This document shows positions 46,446-57,484 of a stretch of DNA of 64,000 nucleotides, piece after piece. Below the pieces are notes generated by a model. The model was not told the origin of the DNA. It ran no database searches and saw only the letters and a list, made by a program, of their open reading frames with translations. A program made the translations under genes and the position numbers. Source of the stretch: Drosophila pseudoobscura (lineage: Eukaryota; Arthropoda; Insecta; Diptera; Drosophilidae). Positions within the stretch are counted from its first letter, which is position 1. Each line of letters begins with the position of its first letter. The DNA lies in contig NC_046681.1 of assembly GCF_009870125.1 (NCBI RefSeq), positions 22,147,001-22,211,000 of the forward strand, read 5' to 3'.

Positions 46446-49400
46446 TTTCGTACGATTATTTCAAATGTGAAAATAGAAGAATAAGAAAGCCTACTTTGCA
46501 GGTAAATGAATGTCCATTCAAGGGCCCCAAGGGAGAGAGTCTAGAGCCAGCTATGGTCGTTACTCATCTTTCAGCTTACATAATTTGCATGGTTGCATGG
46601 CCAACAAATAACCGTCTATATACTACAAAATGTACTATTTTTTGTATCTCCTTTCAGCTGCTGTAACAGACACATGTACTATATACCTCAATTGTTTCAC
46701 CATTCTATGGATTTCATTGTCGGAATGATAACCTTTTGCACTTGCACACACTTTTCCTCCCACTTTCAGTTCCATTCACAATCGTCGCTTTGTCCCTGTC
46801 TCTGTATCGATTCCACTCTGTAGCCTTTCATGAGTTCTCATGCTATATTTTCACTTTAATTTCCGCTATATTTTGTCCCTCTGTGAGCGAGCCTCCCACC
46901 CATTCACTTACGTTGCCAATATCCTTTTTTTATACATTTCTTTTTTTGCGAGTACCTAATGCCATGGCCAGAACAAAACACTTTCACTGTCCCCACATAC
47001 ATGTATATATATTTTTTTTGTGCTGCTGTGGCTGCTGCTGCTGCTGGAAACTCTGTGAATCGTAAATAAAAACGTTAAATGTTTTTTTAACGTGCGCCAC
47101 TTAACACTCGGTACAATTTAAAGGCAATTGGGCACACCAGAAAACAGCAGCACAGCATCCACACACCCCACACAACAAAGGAGTAGGGCGGGCAGGAGCG
47201 GGAGCAGGAACACAGGGATACAAACAGGACCAAGAGCAGAAGCAGGACCAGGAGCACCATCAACAATGGCCGCAAAAAGTCAAGCAATGCACATATTGTA
47301 CATATGTATCTCTCTATACATATATGTATATAAATGCGTATGACATATCAACGATATATTTCATAGTATTCTGTTTTTTAAAATACCCTTTTAGGCTGTG
47401 TCTACTGGGAATAAGCTAAAATAAGACCCAAATAATCCATAGACTGTATGCAATTATCATTCATTAAGAAGGAAACTGAAGGCCCGAGTATCGCATATCT
47501 TCATGTCGAGACACGTGTGCCTCGAAGGAAAATATTTCCTTTACTCACAGAAATAATATAAAATATTTATAAAAGAATATACCCTTGAAAAAACTATGAT
47601 TAAATTCTATAAATATTTACTGATCTTTTAACAGGGTATCCCTGCTCTCCATACAAGATATGTATAAGTCCCCAATCTTTTTGTTCTCATTCTGTCATTC
47701 TTCTTTCGGTTTCTGTTTTGTTTTATTATCATTATTTGAGCTTTTTGTTAGCTGCCTCGTAATTTAATATAGATTTTTGCCACCCGAATCACGCCTCCTG
47801 CACGACTGGTGCTTGCTCATTTTTTATGTTTCCAACAATAAATTGTCAATTGATTTCGGTCTCCTATTTATGGGTCTGCCATATATTTACCTACTTTTTT
47901 CCTCTACTTCTGTTTTGCGGGGGGGAAATGAAAAATCATTCAGCCAGAGAGGGGGAGGGGCAGACAGACGGTCGGTCGGTCCTACATCTTGTTTCTTGTA
48001 GCCTGATTCCTTGTCAAACAAATCGTAAAAATGTGAAATTATTTTTATTTATATAGAAATCATCAAATGGCATTTTCTTGTATTTCAATAATGGGAATGA
48101 GAATTGGAGAAAAACGGGGGAAAATTAAACAATTTTTTATGTATTTTCTTTTTTTTTTGGTGGCTGTGGCAGAATATCAAAGTGATATGACGCTTGTACG
48201 CTTCCTGGGGGCACACACACGTGCACATGTAATACCCATAAAAATTGTGTGCATAAACATACACTATATCTATATATATATCCGCGACCTGCCACTCCTA
48301 CAGTTGAGTGTTTATTTTGTGATTGATAAAAAAAAAGAGTCGGAAGGAAGAGAGGCAGGAATGGGAGGGTGGGGACTTTTGAACAGTCGATGGGTGTTAT
48401 TATTTTTATTGTCAATGACAGCTGTGGGTTTTTTTTTGCTCTCATTTTCATTTTCATTTGTCCTTCCCCGTCACCTTTTTCGCAGTGTACTTGTGGCCTT
48501 GGGTCCTTTTCCCGATTCGCGTTTGACGATGGGAAATGTGGCATGTGTCCCGCTATCTGCGGAATGGAATGGAAAGAATAACAGCAAAAGAAATATTTTT
48601 ATATGCATATGAAAATTAAGCCTTTATTTATAATTGAATGGGAAAGTGGTGGGGGAGGTGGTAGGTACTGGGGGGAGTCGGGGGGGACTTGAATGACACT
48701 AGGCTGAAGTTTATTGAAAGGAAAGGAATACACTTGAATGGCCATCAAGGTACTTAAATGATGATGGATGGATGTACTCACCATCCCTTGGTCAAAGATG
48801 GGGCTAAAAAGCGTGGGGCAGGCCATGATAGACAGTTGTTATTGGGCTACGCTTTTACTTATTACCAAAGATCCTTATTCTCAGGGGAATGCACTGCTTG
48901 AGCTGCTTGCATATTTGACAGCTTAAAACTGTCAAAAGTTGCCCAATTGACAGCTTAAAAGTGTCAAAAGTAGCATAGATCGCGTCAACAGTGTTGTGAA
49001 ATGTACAAAAGTGATAGGAAAATAAAGCTAGTCTTTGTATAATAATATTTTCTTGATTAATTTTATTGCTTTCTTAGCTACTTAAAGGGTTCCACCAAAA
49101 AGGGTTGATTTCAGTCCAACAGTGTGGTATAACTGTCAAATATTGGGTTATGAGCATTTCCAATGGATGCTTTATGCAATTAATGTATATCTTTTCACGC
49201 TTAAACAGTAAGTAGATACTTCTCGCATCATTAATCCATTTAATCAGTGGATTGTTTGATCGTTATCCTCCTCCTTTCGCACATCCTTTGATCAATGGCG
49301 TTTATAGCACTCCAACTTGTTCCATATTTATCCATCACCTGAAAAAAGAGGAAGGAAAATAACAGAAGAGAATGAACTCATTTGTTGCCCCACTTGCCAA

Positions 49401-51624
49401 ATGGAACCCAATTCATTCTCTGGCGGAGGCAGGACCTTTCCACCATTCGTTTCAATACAATTAAATTTCCAGGCTGCTTGATTTTGAACGCTTGACGCAT
49501 TTTAATTATTTTCAATGAGAGAATGCTTTATGAAATTCGCCAGCGACCCAATTGCTCAACGTTCAGGAGGAGGCCGTTTCCACCTTCTCTGTGACTCCTC
49601 TAGGATCTGCCTTTATCCTTTCCGCTCTGGATATGTGTGTGTGTGTGTGTGTGTGTGGCAAGCGGAAGTGCAGCAAGAAACGAAAATGAATGTCATTCAG
49701 TTGGCAGAGTCCTTCGGGACAGTCCTGCATGCAATTAAGCCAGCCCCTCCCTCTGTTCAGCCACCTGTATGAGAAGTGGAGGAGCAGGAGGAGGCGTTCC
49801 ACCTGAATTGCCGGCTGGTCTTCAGGTTAATTACAATCTACATTGTTTATCGGCCCATTCTTTCCTTACTCTTATCCCAGAATCTCTTGGCGATTTAATA
49901 GGATTTTTTTAAATGTTTCTCTTCCCTGCCAGCGGGTCCTTTTTCTTTGCTTAATTATGCGCACAAAATTTTTAAAAAAATAATTGTTTGAGGTTAATTA
50001 ATAATTCAGCAAATTCACTGCAGAAGTTTTTCCAGCTGCAGCAGCAGCAGCCCCTCTGTATCCCGTGTCCCGTGTCCTGTGTCCCGTGCACTTTTAATGG
50101 ACTGCAAAGGACTTTCCCCAAGCAGACTTGCTAATGGCCAAGGCTTTCTCTTTATTTTCCCTTTTGCCTTTTGCCTCCTTTATTGAAGTCTAGTCTGAGG
50201 TCTGGACCTGCTCGGTACATCATCTGCATAATTCTTCATTAACGCGAACTTAATGCGTTTATGGTTAACGCAGACAACGCGAAATGATGTTTCATAATTC
50301 AATTATCAAGGGGCGTGCGTAAACGGGGGCACAATGTGGTTATGGCAACGGTTACGGACGGGGGTTTTACGGGTTCTTACCGGTTTACGGCTCTTAAAGG
50401 TGAAAGTGTTGTTGGGGTCGGGCCGGCACTGGGGCATCAATATGTTGTTAATTGAGAAATTTGCAACTTTTTGAGTTCAAATGAGGTTCAAAAGTTGTAA
50501 AAAGGGTTTGGGTAAATGGCAAGAGAAACATATCCCAAAAGTGAGTACCGGATATCGTAATGTCCAGCCACGTGTGCCTCTACTCCAAACACTTTGATGG
50601 CTTGAAAAAATCCACCATAAATCTGTTAGCCATTTATCTTAAATAAATTTCATTTAATATAATTTCCCATCACTTAAGTAACTCGTTTGCCCCCACCCCC
50701 ACTAAATAGGGGAAATCCCCAAATGGCCAGATAAGAATTTCATTTCCTATGCGATTCACACGCGTCCAGCCACCGCTTAGGCCTCCTCCTAGGCTTCTCT
50801 CGCCCGCCAGTCATAAAAATTGATACGCACAATCGGAAACCCTTTTTCTGCTGTTGTTGTTGTAAAGGACCCTTTTCGAGAGGGCCCGAACTTTAAGGCC
50901 GAAACATAAACAAGTTAGTCAAATAAAACATTTTGTTTTTAATAAAAAGCCAAACAAACAGAGAAAAAAAAGAGTAAATGGATCAAAGTAAAAACTCCCA
51001 GGAACATATTATATATCGGAAGGGTATGTGTGTGGGTGTGCCATGTGTGTGTGTGTGTGCCTGAGCTTAACCCAAATTATCCATAGCCCGTGGCCAAAAA
51101 AAAAAGAGCGACTTTCACTTACGATTGCGTATACGCAATGTTGTGTTAGAAAATTTTGTTCAGAGTAGAAATCATGACATGTTTCGGGCCCCGGCCTCGA
51201 AATCATTTATTGCTGTCCACTTGGTTTCTGTTTTTTCTGTTATTATTATCTCATGAATGCTAAATGCCCCAAGAGAGAGCGAGAGAGAGAGAGACTGTGG
51301 GGATAAATATGATATGGGGGAACATTGTGGCAAGAAGCCCTTTGTGCCTCAAGTAATGGCATGCACTGAGAGAAGTGCGGGGCGGTTAAAAAAAAATATG
51401 TGCCTCCACCAATAGGAAGACATTTCTAGCATCCACTTAGAGTCTACAGAGGATACGCCCATTGTTCTATACCCCAAAGAAGTTCCTGCACCTATCCAAC
51501 ACTGTTTTTGGGTGTAGAAGAAACTGATGTTAATTTTAAAGGGTCTGCAGTTGAATTTCTTCTAAGTTACCTTTATTTTTTTCTAAGAGATACTTTTTGA
51601 TGTTTTCCAACACTTTTTTGAGCT
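46446..51624. other. Gene-poor region upstream of the Pdha-like gene
   Basis: About 5.2 kb with no recognisable coding exon. It contains T-rich and CTCT-rich tracts, a G-run cluster (48640-48690), two palindromic TTGACAG...CTGTCAA units (48913-48971) and a TG microsatellite (49634-49657). The Pdha-like promoter should lie just above 46445, but no core motif was convincing. Confidence 0.5.
48913..48971. repeat. Two direct copies of a TGACAGCTTAAAA palindrome
   Basis: TTTGACAGCTTAAAACTGTCAAAAGT and, 33 bp on, ATTGACAGCTTAAAAGTGTCAAAAGT. TTGACAG and CTGTCAA form a perfect 7-bp inverted repeat around CTTAAAA in the first copy. The second copy has one arm change. Confidence 0.75.
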
Positions 51625-51922
51625 AACCAACACTGAATTTCCAGAACACTTTAGAATTCGAAAGAAGCCACCTTTCAGATGATTCTTCAAATGAAGGCTT
51701 TTCTATTATTTATTAGGAAATATTTTAGGGAAGTTACCAACACTGTTCCTGTCTGCCCAGCAGTGTTATTGCTTGCCAACACTGTTTACCAGCATAAGCG
51801 ACCAACACTGAATTGCCAGAACTCATGAGAATTCGAAAGAAGCCGCCATTAAAATGATTCTTTCAGATGAAAGCTTTTGTATTATGTATAGGGAAATATT
51901 TGACAAAAGTTACCAACACTGC
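51625..51922 (+). repeat. Direct duplication (176-bp offset) with recurrent CCAACACTG
   Basis: The segment 51625-51746 recurs at 51801-51922. Shared landmarks are ACCAACACTGAATT, CCAGAAC, AGAATTCGAAAGAAGCC, ATGATTCTT, GATGAAAGCTTTT-like, AGGGAAATATTT-like and GTTACCAACACTG. CCAACACT occurs at about 51497, 51608, 51627, 51737, 51776, 51802 and 51913, so both copies begin and end with it. Confidence 0.85.
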
Positions 51923-54900
51923 TCAAAGCACTTTCTGAACTCCTGGCCACTCCCTAAAATATCTACAAAAACTGTCTTTTGTAATACCCATTCCTTCTTT
52001 TCAGTGTACAACTATAAAGTACAATGTACATATGCAAACGAGTCCGCCGTGATATCTTCTACAATTTATCATACGGCAGAACTGAGTTGTGCGTGTTCCC
52101 AGGCTCCATTCCTCCCCCTGTCTCTCCCTCTGCGTGCGGGGTGTTCCGGTACGAGACATTATAGTCATCATTATCATCAGCATCTTCATCATCGGAATCA
52201 TGATGATGATGATGATGATGATGCCACTTGGATATCTTGTGGCTTAGCCTGACCCATTATCCCACTTATGCACATTGAAGGCATTCAGTCAGTCATTCAG
52301 TCAGTCAGTGAGTCAGTCGTCTGCCATCCTGCTGGGTTTTGCTCGACTCTGACTCTCGTTTTGGGATTGCGCACGAGTTGAGCAAAGGGAGAGAGAGAGA
52401 GAGAGAGTGCCACAGATCCTGTGGAGTCCTATATGTCCTGTGTGTGTGCGTCTGTAGCCTTTCCGTGTCATTGTAATGGCGGCACATCCGTTGCAAGTAA
52501 ATGCCATTTGTCGAAATAAATTTCCGTTTTATTTAAATCCACGCACAGTCGGAGCCACAGCCAGAGCCAGAGCCCGGGTCTGGGCAGGGAGAGTGGTTAG
52601 AATGGAGGTGGAGGTTTTAGGGGGGAATAGAAAGGGGGGTGTGGGGGATACACACATGGACAAAGCGAGGCTTAAGTGTATATTTTATTATTATTTGGAC
52701 TGCTTGATGACATTTGCCAGCTGCCAAAGACCGGATGTCCTTCTATGCACACGTATACTCGTATACCTCTGTTTCCGGCCCCTTCATTGTGCCATCATAC
52801 CCCCAGCTACACTCTGATATACCCTGCTATCACCTAAAGTACCCTGTTACTCTCTGCGCTGTACTTTGTTCCTTTTTCCTCTTTCCCTCTTCCAACACCC
52901 TCTCTCTTTATGCCGCCCGTTGGCTTTTGATTGCCGCATTGCGTATGTTCATTTGTATTTTTTATTTGTCCTGTATCTAACCATCTATCTATCTATCTAT
53001 TGGACTCACTTTACCATGCTCTTGCTCTCGCTGTCGCTCTCGGAAAAAGGTGCATTTAATAGAAGGTTGGGCAGTGCAGCTCCCTGGAACGCAACAAATA
53101 GGGCCCTCTCCCCTGACCTGCCAGACCTGCCAGTTATTAGACCTTGCTCTATCCCTTTCTCTCTCTATTTCCTGCCCAACAACTGTTGCCTGCATTCGGT
53201 TTAGCCTTTCGTCAGCTGCAAATCATTTGCCAGCATTAAATGTTGCCCCAAAGGCCAGAAACCCCTCGCAAACGCTCTCAAAAGCCCTTTGGCAAAGTGT
53301 TTCCTATAACACCACCCACCACTCCATTCCGCTGTCATTATTTATGAGATATTTCGTTCATTCCATGTCCAGCATTTGTTCGTTTTTGGAGAGGCAGGTT
53401 TTTCTATGCCAGAGAATTGTAGAATAGCTTTAAATTTGGATCAATTTTACCATAAAATTAGCTCTTAAATGATTTGTAAAGGTTTTTTAAGGAACATATG
53501 AATTAAAAATGTTTTTAAGTACAGAAAATTGGGTGTTTTAAGAGTATATCGATAAGTACTTATCATCCATCTTCTTTGAACAATTTTTTAGCATTTATTC
53601 AACGAAAAATGCTTTGTTTTTCCATGGTTTGTCTTCTAATCTTCTGGAAAAGATACATTGTTTATATATACTAAAAGATTTTCCATACCATTGTGGAGTT
53701 TTCTTTATTGAATGTAATTTGTACACTATTTTCTACTGTAAGATGATATTTCCCTCGGTTTCAGGGAAGAAATATGAATGAGGCATAGGAAATGTACTTA
53801 CCGCACCAGGAATCAATCTACCAAGAGAGCTGTCAATGTTTATGGATCATTTATCCAAGTTTCGGACACACGCATGCCATTTGCCTTCCTTCACTTTAAT
53901 GAAAACAGAACCCACAGCGAGCCGAGGGCCTAGCAACCGAATACCCCCCCTTCCACGATGTCTGCTTGATTTTCCGGGGTTTCCACACATTCATTTGCAT
54001 ATATGGAAATGACAAAAACATGGCCGAAAAATTGAATTGAACTTGTGTCCATGTTCCATGTCCCATGTCCCCGTCAGTCGGTCAATCAGCGGGAAGAGCC
54101 GCCCGTGTCGACGTCGGGATCCTTTCTCTTTAGCAATATGTTGTTCCCCCCCACCGCCTGGAGGTCACAGGCCGCCCCCCTCCCACTCATCGCATCGAAT
54201 CGAATCGCTCCAAATGAGTGACCAAACACTTTGAGGGAGGGCCCCGGGCAGGCATTCCAGCTCCTGTTGATGGGACCCGGAACCCAAAACCGAAACCCTT
54301 TTCTGACATTTAATGTTAAATGCTTCGTTATTATTGTGATATGATGCATGCCGCCCGCAGGGGCAACCGGCAACCGGCAACCTTTCCAACTACGAGTATG
54401 TCAAGCAGCAGTCCCCGTCCCCTCTCCTGCCCCCCGAAATGCTTGTTTCTTGTTTTCGTTTAAATGTTTAAAATTTTAATGAGCGACAGCATTCAGTTTT
54501 AATGCTATGCAAACACGTGTTCATTAAGACCCGAACAACTTTAAATGCCCTTCAACGTGGCCTTAAAGTTTCGCCGGCCTGCCATTAGATAGAATTTTCT
54601 ATGGATTCCTTTCGGCAGCACACTTAAAATAATGAGCGCTTAATTTGGCGCAAATTCAGGACCAGAAATGGAAACCAGAAACTTTTCTGCACGTTTTTTT
54701 TGCTCCCTGATCTTCGACGAGTATTTGTTGAGGCCAACGCAATCATTACGCTCGATTAGGTCCTCCGATTCGTTGGCTCTTTCTAGCTGGGGTTTTTTCC
54801 TTCTTCTTTTTTGGGGTAATTGATTTGAAATTGGTTGGCGCTGATTTCACACAAATCTATCTCAACTTTCTATGAGCGGAGCGGAGTGCCGCCCCTCTGT

Positions 54901-55158
54901 TCACTTTGTTGAAAAATAATTACGAAAGGCAAAGACTTTGTCGGGATTAAAAATAGGCAGTGTCTAATTGGGCGTACATGATTTGCGGCCTCCCCCGGCG
55001 GACTGTCATAAAAGCCAGCAGCAATCATCATGTGTGATGGCAGATAAAAGCTGTTGATTAGATTGACTGGTTGGAATAAGGTAACACGTGTGGCCCCAAC
55101 CAATGAAGGAAGATCCTGCGCGCTGGAGGAACATAATATTCACACGCACACATTCCTT
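51923..55158. other. Gene-poor stretch with simple repeats
   Basis: This holds a TGA/ATG trinucleotide run (52201-52222), a TCAGTCAGTCA-type run (52285-52320), a GA run (52388-52408), a TATC run (52981-53001) and a perfect 14-bp palindrome, GATAAGTACTTATC (53551-53564). No supportable gene was found. Confidence 0.5.
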
Positions 55159-56100
55159 TCACAAATCGAATGGCACTAGAAGTGCCTCCATGATATGGAA
55201 ATCATTGGTTTGGACATCCTTACTCTGTGGGGGGAACACCAGTCGGAAGAAGACATCGCTTACGTCGTTCTATGTCTTGCAATATGCTACCAAAAGGGTG
55301 CCTGGCGAAGATGTTTGATCCGGCCAAGTGCAGACTGTCCTTAAAGTATAGTATAGTCTCTGAATATGTTATTCAACTTAATGTGGAGGCTCTGAATCAG
55401 TATCTTTGCATACTTTGCAATCTGTTTAGTCCTCGCTGGACTATGGGGTATCGGCATTGAAGCTATGGGATGATTCTGGCATGGCGATGACTTCTTTGAT
55501 ACCCAAATGACCCAGATTTCGCTCAATGGACTTCGTCCTTAATGAGCTTCTTTCACTCTTTCTTCGCCTTTCAAATGGTTTCAATCCTTGTTCAGTATAA
55601 GACGATGCCATGGATGCATAGATCGATAGTCTGCCTCTATAAGGTTGCTTTTAGGCTGTAGATGTAGCCCATCTTTTGGCTCTCGTTTAAGTTCCTTGCT
55701 TAGAACATATGAAACATTGAACATATTACAAAATTGTTTTCTTAAATTTTTCAGTCCTCACCTGGTTTCTCAGGTGCCCGTTGAAGAGTACTTAATCTCT
55801 GCGTTTGGCCTGCCAAATGAATCATTTGAGCTGCTTTTCGTATTGGTAAGCCTACTTTTGTGGTCCAATCGGTATTAGCAAAGGGAAACATTCGTTGAGG
55901 GAGTATATATTCTGTATAAGACTAAGGGGGTTATGTCCCAGGACAGCAGGGGCGACATAGTAGAGCATGGTGCCACTGTTGGTCTCATCCGAGAGACTGT
56001 CGTTGCTGCCACTGAGCTCCCATCATCAGAGCCCATCACATATAGAGGAAACTTCTGGACTCGACTTTGAATCGGTTTGTTCCGCTTTGATTCCCTTTCC
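55159..56100 (-). pseudogene. Frame-broken, protein-like sequence of unknown family
   Basis: On the minus strand several overlapping frames read as ordinary protein but are cut by stops and frame changes. In gene order: a frame containing AEQTDSKSSPEVSS (about 56080-56045); one containing SDETNSGTMLYYVAPAVLGH (about 56000-55940); an open segment 55921-55751 containing IRKAAQMIHLAGQTQRLSTL; an open segment 55757-55581 containing LKREPKDGLHLQPKSNLIEA; an open segment ending at TAG 55441, containing SLRTKSIERNLGHLGIKEVI; and a last piece ending at TGA 55159, containing DVQTNDFHIMEALLVPFDL. Polar, low-AT peptides in a consistent order suggest a decayed gene or transposon ORF. Some breaks might be missed short introns. 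I do not recognise the family and did not rebuild it. Confidence 0.4.
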
Positions 56101-56142
56101 AGAACTAATTAAACTGAATGGTGTAACACAGTTCTTACTCCC

Positions 56143-56150
56143 TATAAATA
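56143..56150 (+). promoter_or_regulatory. TATA box of the first Kunitz gene
   Basis: TATAAATA lies 52 nt before the ATG at 56202. It is the only strong TATA box next to a gene in the window and suits a tissue-restricted, highly expressed secreted peptide. The equivalent position upstream of the second gene reads TTCTTCATAGGTC, so the box is not kept there. Confidence 0.7.
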
Positions 56151-56201
56151 CACTTCCCGTTAGAAACCAGAAGTAAACAGTCCACTGATCCGCAAACGAG
56201 A

Positions 56202-56509
56202 ATGAAGTTAATTCTTATCGTAGGCTTTATCTTTGCCTTGTCTGGGGCTGCTCTTGGCCTAAGGGATGGTAAGTTTAACGAGAGAAAGGGTGCATCGCAT
56301 TGTAACACTGATTGTATCTTTTCTCACTGTCTTTTGCAGCGGTCTGTGGTCAACCACCAGATTTTAGTGGCCGTTGCCGTGGCCTTTTTCCATCTTTTAG
56401 TTATCATCCCGATAAGAACGAGTGCACAGAGTTCAATTATGGCGGATGTGACGGAAACAAAAATCGTTTCTCCCTGAAAGAGGACTGCGAGGCAAAATGC
56501 AAAGAATAA
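56202..56509 (+). CDS. Secreted single-domain Kunitz/BPTI protease inhibitor, copy 1
   Basis: Two exons, 56202-56268 and 56340-56509 (stop TAA 56507-56509), GT-AG intron of 71 nt, giving 78 residues. The signal peptide is MKLILIVGFIFALSGAALG. The mature part has the six Kunitz cysteines in order: VCGQ, GRCRG, NECTEF, GGCDGN, EDCE and KCKE. The residue after the second cysteine (P1) is Arg, predicting a trypsin-like target. The phase-1 intron between signal peptide and domain is typical of fly Kunitz genes, including the accessory-gland group near Acp24A4. A poly(A) signal AATAAA lies near 56535. Seminal-fluid function is a guess from family and layout only. Confidence 0.88.
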
Positions 56510-56742
56510 TTCATTGTACATCATAAGTTGTACGAATAAATAGATATTCAATTGAAAAATGTTACAGACTATGGCTGATATTAGGATCTTTTGGTTCAAA
56601 GAATATCGGTTCTCGGCTCTGGAACTAATTGTTCCAGAACTAATTAAATTATTGTTATTCTTCATAGGTCTACTTCGTCGTAGAAACCAGACAAGTCGCT
56701 CCACATCAGCTGGAACATAAAGCCCACTAATCCGCAACGAGA

Positions 56743-57047
56743 ATGATATTAGTTTTCATCGTAGGCATTATCTTTGCCTGGGTCTGGTCTGGGGCTGCTC
56801 TTCGCCTAAAGAACCGTGAGCTGAGCGACAGTATGACGATGTATCTGTATCTGCAAGTATCTCATTCTACCTTGCAGCGATCTGTGGTCTACCAGCGACC
56901 AGCAGCAGATTTTGCCATTACACGTTTGATAGTTTTACCTATGATCCCAAGACGAACGAGTGCGAAATGTTCGTTTACAGCGGATGTGGTGGCAACGAAA
57001 ATCTTTGGGGGCAGAAAGAGCTCTGCGAGATGAAATGCAAGGTATAA
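56743..57047 (+). CDS. Secreted single-domain Kunitz/BPTI protease inhibitor, copy 2
   Basis: Tandem duplicate of the preceding gene, 540 bp downstream. Exons are 56743-56815 and 56878-57047 (stop TAA 57045-57047), 62-nt intron with donor GTGAGC and acceptor TTGCAG, giving 80 residues. The signal peptide is MILVFIVGIIFAWVWSGAA. Six Kunitz cysteines are kept: ICGL, RFCHY, NECEMF, SGCGGN, ELCE and KCKV. P1 is His rather than Arg, so specificity probably differs, or trypsin inhibition is lost. The leader CAACGAGAATG matches that of copy 1, but the TATA box is absent. It may be weakly expressed or differently regulated; the frame itself is intact. Confidence 0.82.
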
Positions 57048-57072
57048 TCACGGATCTACTTGCCATTCGAAA

Positions 57073-57100
57073 TGAGACAAGTCGCTCCACATCATCTGAA
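57073..57100 (+). repeat. Trace of a third Kunitz duplication unit
   Basis: AGACAAGTCGCTCCACATCA followed by CTGAAAC repeats the leader region of copy 2 (56690-56717). No signal peptide or Kunitz exon follows, so only the 5' flank of a third unit remains, or the duplication breakpoint lies here. Confidence 0.75.
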
Positions 57101-57403
57101 ACTGTTATATATTAGAATTATAAGCAGCGTATTGGATCAGCCATGTGAGTTTGTATTAAAACACTAACACTATCACACCCAAATATATGTGTGTCTGTTT
57201 TATGTCCAAGAATTGACAACAAGATTATTCTCAGTGTGAGCTTTCGTTGCCCTCTTTACGAGAGAGTAAGTGTTTGTGTTAGTGAGAGAGTGCGAAGGCT
57301 CAGAGAGGATCAAAAGGGTCACCACTTGTTAGGTGGTGTCATCAGCACATCTGTTCTCTTTCAAGGACCATCCGTTGGTCAGTATGCATGCAAACGTGCA
57401 GAG

Positions 57404-57484
57404 CGTAAAACGTTTGCTATCTCTTTCCAGCGCTTGCCTGTCTGAGAGCCATGAGAGCGTGGATGGTCCTCACCACAGCGGACT
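57404..57484 (-). repeat. Dispersed repeat copy with hairpin (pair of 18227-18303)
   Basis: Read on the minus strand: GTCCGCTGTGGTGAGGACCA, TCCACGCTCTCATGGCTCTC, ACAGGCAAGCGCTGG, then AAAGAGATAGCAAACGT. It matches 18227-18303 at roughly nine of ten positions. The hairpin stem has one changed base, still pairable as G-T. Confidence 0.7.

Noticed and set aside
49010-49040. ATAAAGCTAG resembling the miR-79 5' end
   Set aside because: Similarity stops after ten bases and no hairpin partner is present.
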